Below, in pieces: positions 50,191 through 58,106 of a stretch of 64,000 bases of DNA. Source of the stretch: a virus. The stretch covers positions 62,001 to 126,000 of IMG/VR virus record IMGVR_UViG_3300048835_000830. One strand, given 5' to 3'. Under the pieces are notes generated by a model, which searched no databases, had not been told where the DNA came from, and saw only the letters and a program-made list of their open reading frames with translations. A program made the position numbers and the translations under genes. The stretch's first letter is position 1, and every line of letters begins with the position of its first letter.

Positions 50191-50289
50191 TAAAATCAAG
50201 GTTTATGCAAGGGCCTTCGTTCCTAACGACAAAAGTTTGGAATCGGCATAAACCGGGATGTCGGTACTCTGCTTGATTTGACGCAGTTG

Positions 50290-50748
50290 TCAGGAGGGCG
50301 AGAGGCGGTCCCTGAGGCGCTTTTGGATCTCGACGAGATATTCCGCAGCGCGGGCGGCATCCTCGCGGCTCATGCCCGTTTTCACGGTCAGGCGGACCCT
50401 TTCGAGGTCGGCCTCGGTCATGAGATGGGGGTAGTAGCAGCGGAGCCTGGCCGCCGTCTCCTCCTTGTGGACAAGGGCGGCCATTATTACGCTTTTGGAA
50501 AGATCGCGGTAACTCTCGGCCGCGCCTATGGGGCCAAGGCCAACGCCATCGCTCAGAGATTCGAGAAGGGCGATCTCAAGATAACGAAGCCGCGTCACGG
50601 CACGAATGAGCCTATGAAGCTCGGGCTCGTTTTCAGGCCCCGTGAAAAGACCATCCATCAGATCTGTCAGACAGCGGGGATTGCCGGCGACCTCGCGCAT
50701 GATCTGAAGAAAGTCGAGTGCAAACGCGTCCGAATCGAATTTTTCCAT
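50290..50748 (-). CDS. Hypothetical helical protein
   Basis: 152 residues; GGGAGGCCC precedes ATG 50748, and a GGTATAAGA motif lies 34-42 bases upstream. Helical throughout (ALDFLQIMREVAGNPRCLTD; DAARAAEYLVEIQKRLRDRL). Its position next to the iteron region could suggest a replication or regulatory role; no motif supports this. Confidence 0.6.
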   Translation of the reverse strand: MEKFDSDAFALDFLQIMREVAGNPRCLTDLMDGLFTGPENEPELHRLIRAVTRLRYLEIALLESLSDGVGLGPIGAAESYRDLSKSVIMAALVHKEETAARLRCYYPHLMTEADLERVRLTVKTGMSREDAARAAEYLVEIQKRLRDRLSPS

Positions 50749-50781
50749 GGGCCTCCCGATCCTTTAAAAATGTCACAAAAC

Positions 50782-50790
50782 TCTTATACC
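50782..50790 (-). promoter_or_regulatory. GGTATAAGA motif (candidate phage promoter)
   Basis: Lies eight bases after the stop of the 50799 gene and 34-42 bases before ATG 50748; no hairpin in the leader. Confidence 0.55.
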
Positions 50791-50798
50791 GAAAACTT

Positions 50799-51290
50799 CT
50801 AGCGCCGTGGGCGCTGAAGCCTCGCAAGCACGAGATAGACGATCGTGCAGAGAACGGCCGCTGCAAGACCGATGATGAGAAGGGTCAGGGCGAAATCATC
50901 CTGACGGCGCCTTGCGTCGAGCTGCCCCTGAACGATGCTGATTTGCTTTGAGAGAGCCTCGATTCCCCCGTCAGGGCTGCTTTTGCAGGTGACGGAAAGC
51001 TTTTGTGAGATGGCCTCAGTCAGAATTTCTGTGAACTCTGTGGCCACAGGCCCTGTGCCGAAAAGGGAGTCTCCTCCGCGGTCGATCTCCATCGCCTTTA
51101 CGTAGCCGGCTGGCGTTTTGATAAGGACAAGAACGTCGGGCCTTCCCTCGGGGATTTTTACCGTGTCGGCCACAGGCTCAGAACCATCCATGACCCAGGA
51201 CGCCTTGGAGGCCGGTTTTTGCGGGAGAGTCGCCTGCGCGATCGGTTTTTGCGGAAGAGGGGGAACTTTGACATTGATCTCTGTGGCCAC
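50799..51290 (-). CDS. Tail-anchored membrane protein
   Basis: 163 residues. Polar, Pro-rich N-terminus (PPLPQKPIAQATLPQKPASK), a central domain, and a C-terminal transmembrane helix (ALTLLIIGLAAAVLCTIVYL) with a basic end. It sits downstream of the CHAP lysin gene, so a holin-like or lysis-timing role is possible but not shown. Confidence 0.6.
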   Translation of the reverse strand: MATEINVKVPPLPQKPIAQATLPQKPASKASWVMDGSEPVADTVKIPEGRPDVLVLIKTPAGYVKAMEIDRGGDSLFGTGPVATEFTEILTEAISQKLSVTCKSSPDGGIEALSKQISIVQGQLDARRRQDDFALTLLIIGLAAAVLCTIVYLVLARLQRPRR

Positions 51291-51318
51291 CGGGTATCCT
51301 TTGGCGGCGGCCGCGAGG

Positions 51319-51984
51319 TCAGCTCTGCTTTACCTCCGGGCGCTCGACCGAGTCGGGGTTGAATGGGGCAATAAAGCCGACGAGGCGCATTTTGCCAATC
51401 TGTTTTGTTGACCTTATCTTACGATAAACCCCATCGCCCTCACGCTCAATCGTATTGTCGTCAGGCGAGGTGTTCCCCTCAATAGTTTCGATTGTAAACT
51501 CGTCGATCACCCGACTCACAATCCCGATGTGCCCGCTCGCTGTCCCCTCGTAGTTCCAGATGACGACAAAGCCCGCCTTGGGTGAACGGTGGCGATGGAC
51601 ACCTGGAGTTCTATTCCAGATCGTCATGCAGTGCTCGCTGACGGCCATGACGAGGGTCGCTCCAAAGCGCATCTGGACTTCTTTCACACAAAACTGGACG
51701 AAACAGGCACACCACGGCTCGCCGAGCGCCTTGCCATCGACCGCTTTTTGGAACCGCACGACCTCGGGCCCTTTGTTGTTGCCTCCCGCCTCGTGCACGC
51801 CGATCCACTTTTCCGCCTCGCGTATGAGTTCACGGCGGAAGTCCACGAGGATGAAAAGAGGGGGAGCCGCCCTCGCCTTTTCAGGAGCATCGGAAACGGG
51901 AGGGGGCTCAGGCATTCTTTCCGGGTCCCTCCGACCAAAGGAACGCGTCGCCATCCAATCGATCAGCTTTTTGACCCAGTTCAT
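51319..51984 (-). CDS. CHAP-type peptidoglycan hydrolase (candidate endolysin)
   Basis: 221 residues. CHAP/NlpC-P60 signature: LIREAEKWIGVHEAGGNN, the catalytic Cys in EPWCACFVQFC, the His in ASGHIGIVSRV and the EGNTSPDDNTI element. Cleaves peptide or amide bonds in peptidoglycan. The N-terminal 45 residues are basic then Pro-rich with no clear signal peptide, so export would need a holin unless the protein is a virion lysin. Only one lysin candidate is visible in the window. Confidence 0.75.
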   Translation of the reverse strand: MNWVKKLIDWMATRSFGRRDPERMPEPPPVSDAPEKARAAPPLFILVDFRRELIREAEKWIGVHEAGGNNKGPEVVRFQKAVDGKALGEPWCACFVQFCVKEVQMRFGATLVMAVSEHCMTIWNRTPGVHRHRSPKAGFVVIWNYEGTASGHIGIVSRVIDEFTIETIEGNTSPDDNTIEREGDGVYRKIRSTKQIGKMRLVGFIAPFNPDSVERPEVKQS

Positions 51985-52001
51985 CGAGCCCCCTCGAAAT
52001 C

Positions 52002-52409
52002 CTATGACAGTTGCGATACTGTCGGCACGTTTGAGGCAAGAGTAAAGGTTTCCAATGCGTAAAAATAAGAAAGAACTGCATCGACAAGCACCTGAACCCC
52101 ATCCGTCTTCCGAACAAAGGCTTTTGGTTTAAGAGCCATCAGCGGAAGAAGGTTTCTGGCCGGCGAAGCGCTAAAAATAAAAAGGGGAAGCTCTGTTGTT
52201 TCAGAGACTTCCCGGGCGTAGTCCGAAAGCGGCCAACCCTGGACTTCGCCGTCAAGGATGACGAAGTCAAAGGCCGGACTCTGTATCAGACTCATATACA
52301 TGGCGCGATTTGCAGCGACCTGCAGAAAAGCACTGCTTCTGAAACCTCTTTGAACAAGTCTTGCGGTCAGTTCATCGTCCTCGACGTAAAGCCCCCGAAG
52401 CCTTCTCAT
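52002..52409 (-). CDS. Stand-alone response-regulator receiver domain
   Basis: 135 residues from ATG 52409 (GGAAGGG upstream). CheY-like order: GLYVEDDELTARLV (acidic pocket), DFVILDGEVQG (phospho-acceptor Asp), LFIFSASP (Ser/Thr) and LKPKAFVRKTDG (Lys). No output domain. It could intercept a host phosphorelay. Phages rarely encode such a protein. Confidence 0.65.
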   Translation of the reverse strand: MRRLRGLYVEDDELTARLVQRGFRSSAFLQVAANRAMYMSLIQSPAFDFVILDGEVQGWPLSDYAREVSETTELPLFIFSASPARNLLPLMALKPKAFVRKTDGVQVLVDAVLSYFYALETFTLASNVPTVSQLS

Positions 52410-52493
52410 GTCAGGCCCTTCCATTGTGAAGTTGCGGTTAAGCGACTTTGAACTTTTCGGAAGGAAAAATCCAGCACGTTCATACTTGTAGGT

Positions 52494-52523
52494 ATTTTAC
52501 CGCGTTTGGGGGATTTTGACCAA
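52494..52523 (-). promoter_or_regulatory. Sigma70-like promoter
   Basis: Minus strand TTGGTC (52518-52523), 18-base spacer, TAAAAT (52494-52499), about 85 bases before the receiver-domain gene. Confidence 0.4.
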
Positions 52524-52534
52524 AACCTTTTCCA

Positions 52535-52954
52535 TCAGGATTTTCGCGTGCTTCCAAGAGTTGCGAGTTTTCGGTTCACAGGTTCGCCGAGTGCCGAGGT
52601 GATAATGATTAGAGCCTCCTTGCCTTCGATCTCCTCCGGGGTAAGGTCGATCTGAAACTCCTCGGCGATCCACTTTGCACAACTGTCCAGGAACTCTGCG
52701 TAGCTGCCGCACTTAAGAACCGTGCCCGGCCGCGCCGTTACAAAAGCTGTGGAAAGATTCGCACTGAGGACGACGTAGTCCACCGACGACCGCGCCCCGA
52801 TCCCGCGCCACATTTTTTTTGTGTAGGCCTTTATGTTGGGAATCTGCTTTGTCAGAAGCATTTTGGTTTTGGGGTCATTTGCGAATAGGGAGGGGATCAG
52901 TTCGAGAGTTTCGGTAAGCAAAAGATCAATCGAGATGTCTATAGGCTCCTGCAT
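52535..52954 (-). CDS. Hypothetical protein
   Basis: 139 residues from ATG 52954 (CAGGAGACATC upstream). Mixed fold: SSVDYVVLSANLSTAFVTAR, KWIAEEFQIDLTPEEIEGKE. No family recognised. Overlaps the 52926 gene by 29 bases. Confidence 0.6.
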   Translation of the reverse strand: MQEPIDISIDLLLTETLELIPSLFANDPKTKMLLTKQIPNIKAYTKKMWRGIGARSSVDYVVLSANLSTAFVTARPGTVLKCGSYAEFLDSCAKWIAEEFQIDLTPEEIEGKEALIIITSALGEPVNRKLATLGSTRKS

Positions 52955-53210
52955 GATGTCTCCTGATAGTGTTCTGACAATCCTTAATTTCTCTGAAAAG
53001 AGCCTCAAACAGCTCTTCGGGAATCGTCACGATATCACGCCCTACGGTAAGGCGCAGCCTTTTTCTACCCTGACAGAGGTCGCGTAAAAGCCCGGCGGGC
53101 GGTATTTCCAGGTGTCTGGAAAGAAGGTCCCCTGTCGGCGTTTCAATAGAGATGTCAAATGTCCATTCACATAGATCAACCGCGAGCGTTGAATGATACT
53201 GTCCCGTCAT
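52926..53210 (-). CDS. Hypothetical protein
   Basis: 94 residues from ATG 53210 (GGAGATCAGTG upstream). Beta-rich start (STLAVDLCEWTFDISIETPT), helical end. No motif. Confidence 0.55.
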   Translation of the reverse strand: MTGQYHSTLAVDLCEWTFDISIETPTGDLLSRHLEIPPAGLLRDLCQGRKRLRLTVGRDIVTIPEELFEALFREIKDCQNTIRRHHAGAYRHLD

Positions 53211-53553
53211 CACTGATCTCCTTCGTTTCAGGTGTCTTCATGTAGCTTCTGATCGAAAGGGCAAGACTCAGGGGCCAAAGAACCCAGCCCGAGACTGCAA
53301 AAAGGGAGAGGACGAAGCCCCTGGCGTGCGGAAAGCAGTAGATGAGAGCCTTCTCCATGGAGCGCGAGGCTTTCTCCATACCCCTCACCCGTCTCTGAAA
53401 AGCGGCTCGCGCTCTTTCTTCCGATTTACCGCGCGCCGAAAGAATTTCGTCAGCCAGAAATTGCTCCAGCATTCGCCGGAAAGTATCCTGCATCATCGAA
53501 AGAATCGAGTAGGTGAGAAGAAGGACGAGGAAGTGTGCGGTTTCGGTACTCAT
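53176..53553 (-). CDS. Membrane protein
   Basis: 125 residues. A hydrophobic N-terminal segment (HFLVLLLTYSILSMM), a basic amphipathic middle (ARAAFQRRVRGMEKASRSME) and a transmembrane hairpin region (GFVLSLFAVSGWVLWPLSLA). Two or three membrane segments with a basic loop would suit a holin-like protein, given the lysin gene nearby; not certain. Confidence 0.55.
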   Translation of the reverse strand: MSTETAHFLVLLLTYSILSMMQDTFRRMLEQFLADEILSARGKSEERARAAFQRRVRGMEKASRSMEKALIYCFPHARGFVLSLFAVSGWVLWPLSLALSIRSYMKTPETKEISDDGTVSFNARG

Positions 53554-53860
53554 GTTTGTCTCCAGGGGAATGGCTCAACCTACAAGGAACAGGATCGACT
53601 TCTGCCCCTTGTTGGTTGAGCGCTGAAAGGTTTACCAGGAGAATCAAAGGCCTGCGTGAAGCCTTATGCTTTTTGCACATCAGGGCGAAGACTTTGACCC
53701 TGCGGAAGAGCTTGAAACCATGGACTCTTTGGGAAGCGCCTTTAGATTGTGTGCAAAAAAGAAATCTGGCGAGAAGGTGCTTTGGAGAGGAAAAGATCGC
53801 TCGCCGCGGTGAGATGCCGCCCTCGAGTCGTTCACGGTGAACACCGAAGGCAGCCGTTTC
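53554..53860. other. Non-coding gap with a 13-bp palindrome
   Basis: No convincing gene. GTTCACGGTGAAC at 53830-53842 is a near-perfect palindrome just downstream of the repeat-lipoprotein stop, a possible operator or a poor terminator stem. Open frames here overlap neighbouring genes and lack ribosome sites. Confidence 0.4.
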
Positions 53861-55435
53861 TTACTTGCGAACGCAAAAGTAGTTGGCCGTGTCGCTGGCC
53901 GTTTTTAGAGCGCCGACGCTAGCCCCCATGATAGCGATGTAATAGCTCATCGAGTATGTGCTCGACGTCCACGAGCCATACCATGCGACAACGCTGTTTT
54001 CGGCGGCACCGTGGGTTGAGAGCGTGATAGCCTCATCGGAGGAAGGAAGACGCCAATCATCGAAACCGCCGTAGACGAGGTTCAGACAACCGTTGACGGC
54101 TGTGTTGCGGTTACCGCTACCCATTTGCTTGGACACGTACAGTCCCGAGATGCGGTCCTTCCACATGCAGTTGGAGGGGTCCCCGGCGCAGGTCGATGCT
54201 GTCGAAGACGAGAGCGAGGTCAGGTCCTGCCAGATTTCATTTTGAGCACAGCTTTCGCCAACGGGAACGGTCCCGCTGTCGTGAGTCCGGCAGTGAGCCT
54301 TGAGTTTACCCGAGACACCATTGACAGTCTTGCCGAAGCGAAGATCCCACGGGTCGATCGTGATTTCACTTGCGGGTTCAAGAGTACCCGAGACATTGAA
54401 GAGGGTCACATCGGATTTAATGTTTTCGGCTGTCAAGGCCGAGTTACCTGTCTGGGTATGGCGGGCGCCGGTTGAATCAAAGTATTCAAATTGGGCGTCC
54501 GATTTGATCTTCAGGTTGAACGTGGCCGCATCGAGGTCGGCAGTTGCGGTGGCCGAGGCCAGAGGGGCCGAAGCCGAAGGGTAGGTACCGGTCACACCGG
54601 CGACGGCCACACCATTTTTGAGGTTTGCAGCCACAAGGTTTGTAAGGTCAGCGGCCTTGTAGGTCTCGCCCGTAACGCAACCCGTTTGACCGTTGCTAGT
54701 ACAGTCCGAGTGCGACTCAACGACGAGCGAACCGGAAACGCCAGCAATCGTCACACCCGACTTTACGTTGGCAGCCGAGAGGTTTGCAATATCAGCGGCT
54801 TTGTAGGTGGATGTGGCGACGCAGCCCGACTGACCGTTTGCGCTGCAGTCGACATGCGACTCCACGGCAAGCGATCCGGTGATGCCAGCGATCGTCACAC
54901 CCGACTTTACGTTGGCAGCTGAAAGGTTACTGAGGTTGGCAGCTTTGAAGCTGGCGTTCGTTACGCAGCCTTCCTCGCCGTTGGCCGAGCAGGAGCTGTA
55001 GGAAGCGCCAGCATAGTTTCCTGTGACACCGGCAATCGTCACACCCGATTTTACGTTTCCGGCTGTGAGGTTGCTAAGGTCAGGGGCGGCGGGGATGACA
55101 AGCGTACCCGTGGCGATCGTGCCGTCGCAGAGCATCAGCTGAACACCGGTTTTGACTTCGGCCAGGTTGGGGTCAACGCAGTCCGGGTCTGTGAGCTTCA
55201 AAGCCTTGGCAGGAGCAGTCTCCTCGACTGCGGGGGTCGCCGTCTTTTGAGCTTCGATAGGGGCTTCGACTTTGCTTTCAGCCTTCGCCTCTACTTTGGC
55301 TTCATCAGTTGGTTTTGCGACCGGTGCTGGAACGCTGGTGGGAAGGGTTACGGGCGCCACACCGGAGCCGGAATCGGCACCGCAGGCGGCAAGGGTACTG
55401 TAGAGAACGAGCGAATACAAAAGTTGCGATTTCAT
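53861..55435 (-). CDS. Lipoprotein with tandem NVKSGVTIAGVTG repeats and Lcl/DUF1566 domain
   Basis: 524 residues. Signal peptide with lipobox LAAC at 16-19, an acidic Pro/Ala/Glu linker to about residue 75, then four to five repeats of roughly 30-45 residues, each with NVKSGVTIAGVTG and CSANGQxGCVT followed by YKAADLxNL. The C-terminal 120 residues carry WRLPSSDE and paired cysteines of the Lcl/DUF1566 domain, seen in bacterial surface proteins. Probably a surface lipoprotein expressed on the host, or a receptor-binding or adhesin-like part. The DNA repeats are visible between 54590 and 55080. Confidence 0.7.
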   Translation of the reverse strand: MKSQLLYSLVLYSTLAACGADSGSGVAPVTLPTSVPAPVAKPTDEAKVEAKAESKVEAPIEAQKTATPAVEETAPAKALKLTDPDCVDPNLAEVKTGVQLMLCDGTIATGTLVIPAAPDLSNLTAGNVKSGVTIAGVTGNYAGASYSSCSANGEEGCVTNASFKAANLSNLSAANVKSGVTIAGITGSLAVESHVDCSANGQSGCVATSTYKAADIANLSAANVKSGVTIAGVSGSLVVESHSDCTSNGQTGCVTGETYKAADLTNLVAANLKNGVAVAGVTGTYPSASAPLASATATADLDAATFNLKIKSDAQFEYFDSTGARHTQTGNSALTAENIKSDVTLFNVSGTLEPASEITIDPWDLRFGKTVNGVSGKLKAHCRTHDSGTVPVGESCAQNEIWQDLTSLSSSTASTCAGDPSNCMWKDRISGLYVSKQMGSGNRNTAVNGCLNLVYGGFDDWRLPSSDEAITLSTHGAAENSVVAWYGSWTSSTYSMSYYIAIMGASVGALKTASDTANYFCVRK

Positions 55436-55515
55436 TTTGGACTCCTAAGTTTTTTGAAATAAAAGGCCAGCCCGAAGGCCGGCCTCAAGTGAATCCTACA
55501 CCTACCAAAGAGAGA

Positions 55516-56250
55516 TCAGTCGAGCACGTTGCCGTACTCGTCGACCTTAACGGGCTTGTAAATGTAAGCGGTTCCTGGCTGAACGACTTCGATTCTGACA
55601 GCGCCTGAGCGGGCTTTGTTTTCAGCCTGGATCTCGAAAGCATCACCAACTGAGTTCTCACCCTTCCGGGTTTCAACCCATTTGCCGTTGCTTGTGAAAT
55701 AGCCTTCAGCCATCACACGTTCACTGGGAAGACCTGCCTTGTTCCGGGCTATGCCCAGCTTGAACATGCATTCCTCGTGTTGGCGTTTGACGACCTTTAG
55801 CATCTTGCGGAGGCTCACGTCGTAGCTCCTGGCGGCCTTAAGACGGTCCACGTAATAGCTTTTGCGGACAATTTTAAGATCGCCATCTTCAGCGAGGCCA
55901 AACTCCTCTTTGACCTTTTCAAAGGGGCGCATGTCGTAGTCGATTTCCGCTGGCAGTTCACCGCGGCCACCAAGGCGGGGGTCGGCGAGGTCCGTCATGC
56001 AGCGCTTGATCTCAGCAGCTTCGCTTGCAATCTTTTCTTCAAAATAGGCGTTCACGTTTTCAGCGATACGCAGCTCGTCCTGGGCACGAACTTCTTCCTG
56101 AAGAATGGCTTCGTTTTCGCCGTTGAGTCCAAGCTTTTGGCCGTTCACATTCCCTTTGAGATCGAGTGCGGTCGAGATGGTTTTGACTTTGTAGTCATTG
56201 GTAGCACATGCGTTAAGAGCCAAAGCGGCAAGGATCATAATGGTTTTCAT
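55516..56250 (-). CDS. Lipoprotein
   Basis: 244 residues. MKTIMILAALALNAC is a lipoprotein signal with lipobox LNAC. Mature part is charged and helical (ILQEEVRAQDELRIAENVNA), with a beta-rich C-terminus (GAVRIEVVQPGTAYIYKPVK). CAGGAGAACGCAAC precedes ATG 56250. Function unknown; it follows the repeat lipoprotein and may share its compartment. Confidence 0.65.
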   Translation of the reverse strand: MKTIMILAALALNACATNDYKVKTISTALDLKGNVNGQKLGLNGENEAILQEEVRAQDELRIAENVNAYFEEKIASEAAEIKRCMTDLADPRLGGRGELPAEIDYDMRPFEKVKEEFGLAEDGDLKIVRKSYYVDRLKAARSYDVSLRKMLKVVKRQHEECMFKLGIARNKAGLPSERVMAEGYFTSNGKWVETRKGENSVGDAFEIQAENKARSGAVRIEVVQPGTAYIYKPVKVDEYGNVLD

Positions 56251-56274
56251 GTTGCGTTCTCCTGGTTGTTATTT

Positions 56275-56400
56275 TTAGTAGCGATTCAGATTTTCCCACA
56301 CCGTTTTGCGGCGGGCTTTGGAAGGATCGAAAACTGCATGCAGAGCTTGACCGATTGATTTTATTTTGTAGGAAAGAGACTTAAGTATAATGGGTTTCAT
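56275..56400 (-). CDS. Small basic protein
   Basis: 41 residues starting MKPIILKSLSYKIKSIGQAL and ending VWENLNRY. CAGGAGAATGCAAC before ATG 56400 differs by one base from the site of the 56250 gene. The opening region of the two genes (ribosome site plus ATGAAA) looks like a local duplication. Function unknown. Confidence 0.5.
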   Translation of the reverse strand: MKPIILKSLSYKIKSIGQALHAVFDPSKARRKTVWENLNRY

Positions 56401-56432
56401 GTTGCATTCTCCTGGTAGTTTGTTTGTCAAAT

Positions 56433-56714
56433 TCAAATATCTCGGCCTTTTATTTCCAGGACCAGTTCGCGTAGAGCGGTTCTCATTAGTTTGATGGCGA
56501 CCATTTTCAACTCAATTTCTTTCCGTCTCTCAGCTTCCCGAGCCAGTAGTCTTTTCTGCGATTTTGTTGCGTATCGCTGGCTCCATTTCCGAAAGGATGC
56601 CAAGTGGATGCCGTTAAGTTTGCAGTACCGTGTACCGGTAATGCCAGATTTCCTGGCATCGTCTATAACTTTCTTCCAGTAGTTCCGGGTTTCTTTGTGA
56701 GTCAGACCTTTCAT
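56433..56714 (-). CDS. HTH protein resembling transposase accessory (IS66 TnpA-like)
   Basis: 93 residues. YWKKVIDDARKSGITGTRYC followed by KLNGIHLASFRKWSQRY matches the helix-turn-helix start of IS66-type TnpA proteins and related transposase N-termini. The C-terminal half is a basic helix (REAERRKEIELKMVAIKLMR). No transposase ORFB or terminal repeats accompany it, so it is a domesticated regulator or a remnant. Confidence 0.55.
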   Translation of the reverse strand: MKGLTHKETRNYWKKVIDDARKSGITGTRYCKLNGIHLASFRKWSQRYATKSQKRLLAREAERRKEIELKMVAIKLMRTALRELVLEIKGRDI

Positions 56715-56974
56715 TTTCTGCTCCTTGAAACGCGAAGCTCGTCAGGAACGAAGAGAGCGCTGACATAGCTCTCCCAGTTGAACCAGTGGTTCAGAGCTGG
56801 AATCCAAAGCCACTGGAGCACGCTGGTTACCGCGAGTGCGTACCAGAAGCCGAAGGGAAGGATAAAGGCAAATGCAGCAATCTGAGTTCCGATGCAAAGA
56901 AGAAACATCGACCAGTAGAAGCGACTCTGAGACTTAATAATAGCTTTGAATATCTCTTTGACTAGACTAAGCAT
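56711..56974 (-). CDS. Two-pass membrane protein
   Basis: 87 residues from ATG 56974 (AGGAGTCGTT upstream). Two transmembrane helices, residues about 17-36 (FYWSMFLLCIGTQIAAFAFI) and 40-60 (FGFWYALAVTSVLQWLWIP). Could be a holin-like or exclusion protein. Overlaps the next gene by 4 bases. Confidence 0.6.
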   Translation of the reverse strand: MLSLVKEIFKAIIKSQSRFYWSMFLLCIGTQIAAFAFILPFGFWYALAVTSVLQWLWIPALNHWFNWESYVSALFVPDELRVSRSRK

Positions 56975-57010
56975 AACGACTCCTGATGTATAAATTTTTC
57001 GATTCCCAAA

Positions 57011-57043
57011 CAAAAAAATGCAGCAGCCCGAGGCATGCTACAT
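57011..57043 (-). terminator. Leader hairpin with T-run
   Basis: Imperfect stem ATGCAGCAGCC/GGCATGCTACAT, then T7 on the minus strand. Lies between the GGTATAAGG motif at 57059 and the start at 56974. Confidence 0.6.
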
Positions 57044-57058
57044 TTTCTCCTACAGTAA

Positions 57059-57067
57059 CCTTATACC
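57059..57067 (-). promoter_or_regulatory. GGTATAAGG motif (candidate phage promoter)
   Basis: Perfect copy 18 bases after the stop of the 57086 gene, preceded by AAAAATCCCTGG. A terminator-like hairpin follows before the next gene. Confidence 0.55.
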
Positions 57068-57085
57068 AATAATTCCAGGGATTTT

Positions 57086-57550
57086 TCAGACAAGCCTGAT
57101 CATAACCCTTCGCGCCAGATCCTCCCGAAGTCTTTTGCTCTTCGCCATCTCCTTAAGTCTTGCGATCATAAGGCTCTGACCTTTGAGCATGAGGTATTCT
57201 GGCGAGTGTCCTGTGTCGATCTCAAAACTGCTGACCGTCATAAGGTCCTTGAAGGCCTCCGGATAAGCGAGCGTAGGCTCCTGCCGCGCTCCTTCCTTGC
57301 AGGCCTCCGTCACGACCTTGTGGTACTCGTCGGAACTGATCTCGATCTCGGGCAGCAGTGCTTCATAGCGCTCGGCCTCCTTTTCCAGCTCCGAGCGCCT
57401 GCTTTCCCTGGCCTCAAACTCAAGGCCCCAATCCTCTTTCCTTGAGCCCCTCAGCATGGCCTCCCAGGTTTTGCAGCGCCCTGTAAAATCCATACCCTGG
57501 GTCATCCCCTCAAGAACGGCCCGCATCATTCGCATCTCTTCCTTTGTCAT
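57086..57550 (-). CDS. Hypothetical protein
   Basis: 154 residues from ATG 57550, overlapping the upstream stop. Charged helical protein (FEARESRRSELEKEAERYEA; LMIARLKEMAKSKRLREDLA). No motif. Confidence 0.6.
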   Translation of the reverse strand: MTKEEMRMMRAVLEGMTQGMDFTGRCKTWEAMLRGSRKEDWGLEFEARESRRSELEKEAERYEALLPEIEISSDEYHKVVTEACKEGARQEPTLAYPEAFKDLMTVSSFEIDTGHSPEYLMLKGQSLMIARLKEMAKSKRLREDLARRVMIRLV

Positions 57551-57939
57551 CACGCAATCTCCTCATAGTCGAGTTCAAGCTCCGACCGCTGCTTGTCAAC
57601 AACCTCCTTTACAAGTCTCTCAAGCTGCGGGAGTATCTCCGCAAGCCCACCGGATCCGGCAGCCTTGGCCTCGACAAGGTCGCGGTGCACAGCTTCCAGC
57701 GTTCGCATCACATTGTAAAGGGCCAGTGCGGGTGCCGGGTCTTTCAGGGGCCACTCGGCACTCCTGAGGTTGCGAGCTACGTAATCCATGAGATTTTTCA
57801 GACGGCCCAGATTTACATCCTCGGTGGGCGAAGCGTGCTTTTCTTTCTGACGGAAAAGAATTATGAGCAGAACAACAACGGGTACGATGCTGAACGTAAT
57901 AGCCTGCAAAACGCTTTCAGATCCAAAATCCAAATTCAT
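57550..57939 (-). CDS. Membrane-anchored helical protein
   Basis: 129 residues; CAGGAGAGC precedes ATG 57939. N-terminal membrane helix (AITFSIVPVVVLLIILFRQK) then a soluble helical domain. Similar topology to several other small proteins here. First gene downstream of the array-end promoter and hairpin. Confidence 0.6.
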   Translation of the reverse strand: MNLDFGSESVLQAITFSIVPVVVLLIILFRQKEKHASPTEDVNLGRLKNLMDYVARNLRSAEWPLKDPAPALALYNVMRTLEAVHRDLVEAKAAGSGGLAEILPQLERLVKEVVDKQRSELELDYEEIA

Positions 57940-57967
57940 GCGCTCTCCTGATTTAAATTTTTATGTT

Positions 57968-58009
57968 TCAAAATTAAAAAGAGGACTCAGCTCAAAGCTA
58001 AGTCCTCTT
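57968..58009 (-). terminator. Strong hairpin terminator at the far end of the array
   Basis: AAGAGGACTCAGCT/AGCTAAGTCCTCTT, 14-bp stem with one mismatch and a 3-base loop, followed on the minus strand by TTTTTAATTTT. It would end transcripts coming through the repeat array and also lies just after the GGTATAAGG motif at 58020. Confidence 0.8.
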
Positions 58010-58019
58010 CCTACAAAAG

Positions 58020-58028
58020 CCTTATACC
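58020..58028 (-). promoter_or_regulatory. GGTATAAGG motif (candidate phage promoter)
   Basis: Perfect copy preceded by TTTCTGTAATTTCACG, near-identical to the region before the 34351 copy. It lies about 80 bases beyond the last repeat of the array and 81 before ATG 57939. Confidence 0.55.
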
Positions 58029-58106
58029 AATTTCCCGCGTGAAATTACAGAAATTGGCACACTCGCTCGCGCCTTCCGGCACGCATCAATTTATGATTAA
58101 ATCCTT

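Noticed and set aside
50045-50251. Plus-strand 68-codon frame in the iteron region.
   Set aside because: It spans four GTCACCG repeats and a terminator hairpin, and has no ribosome site.
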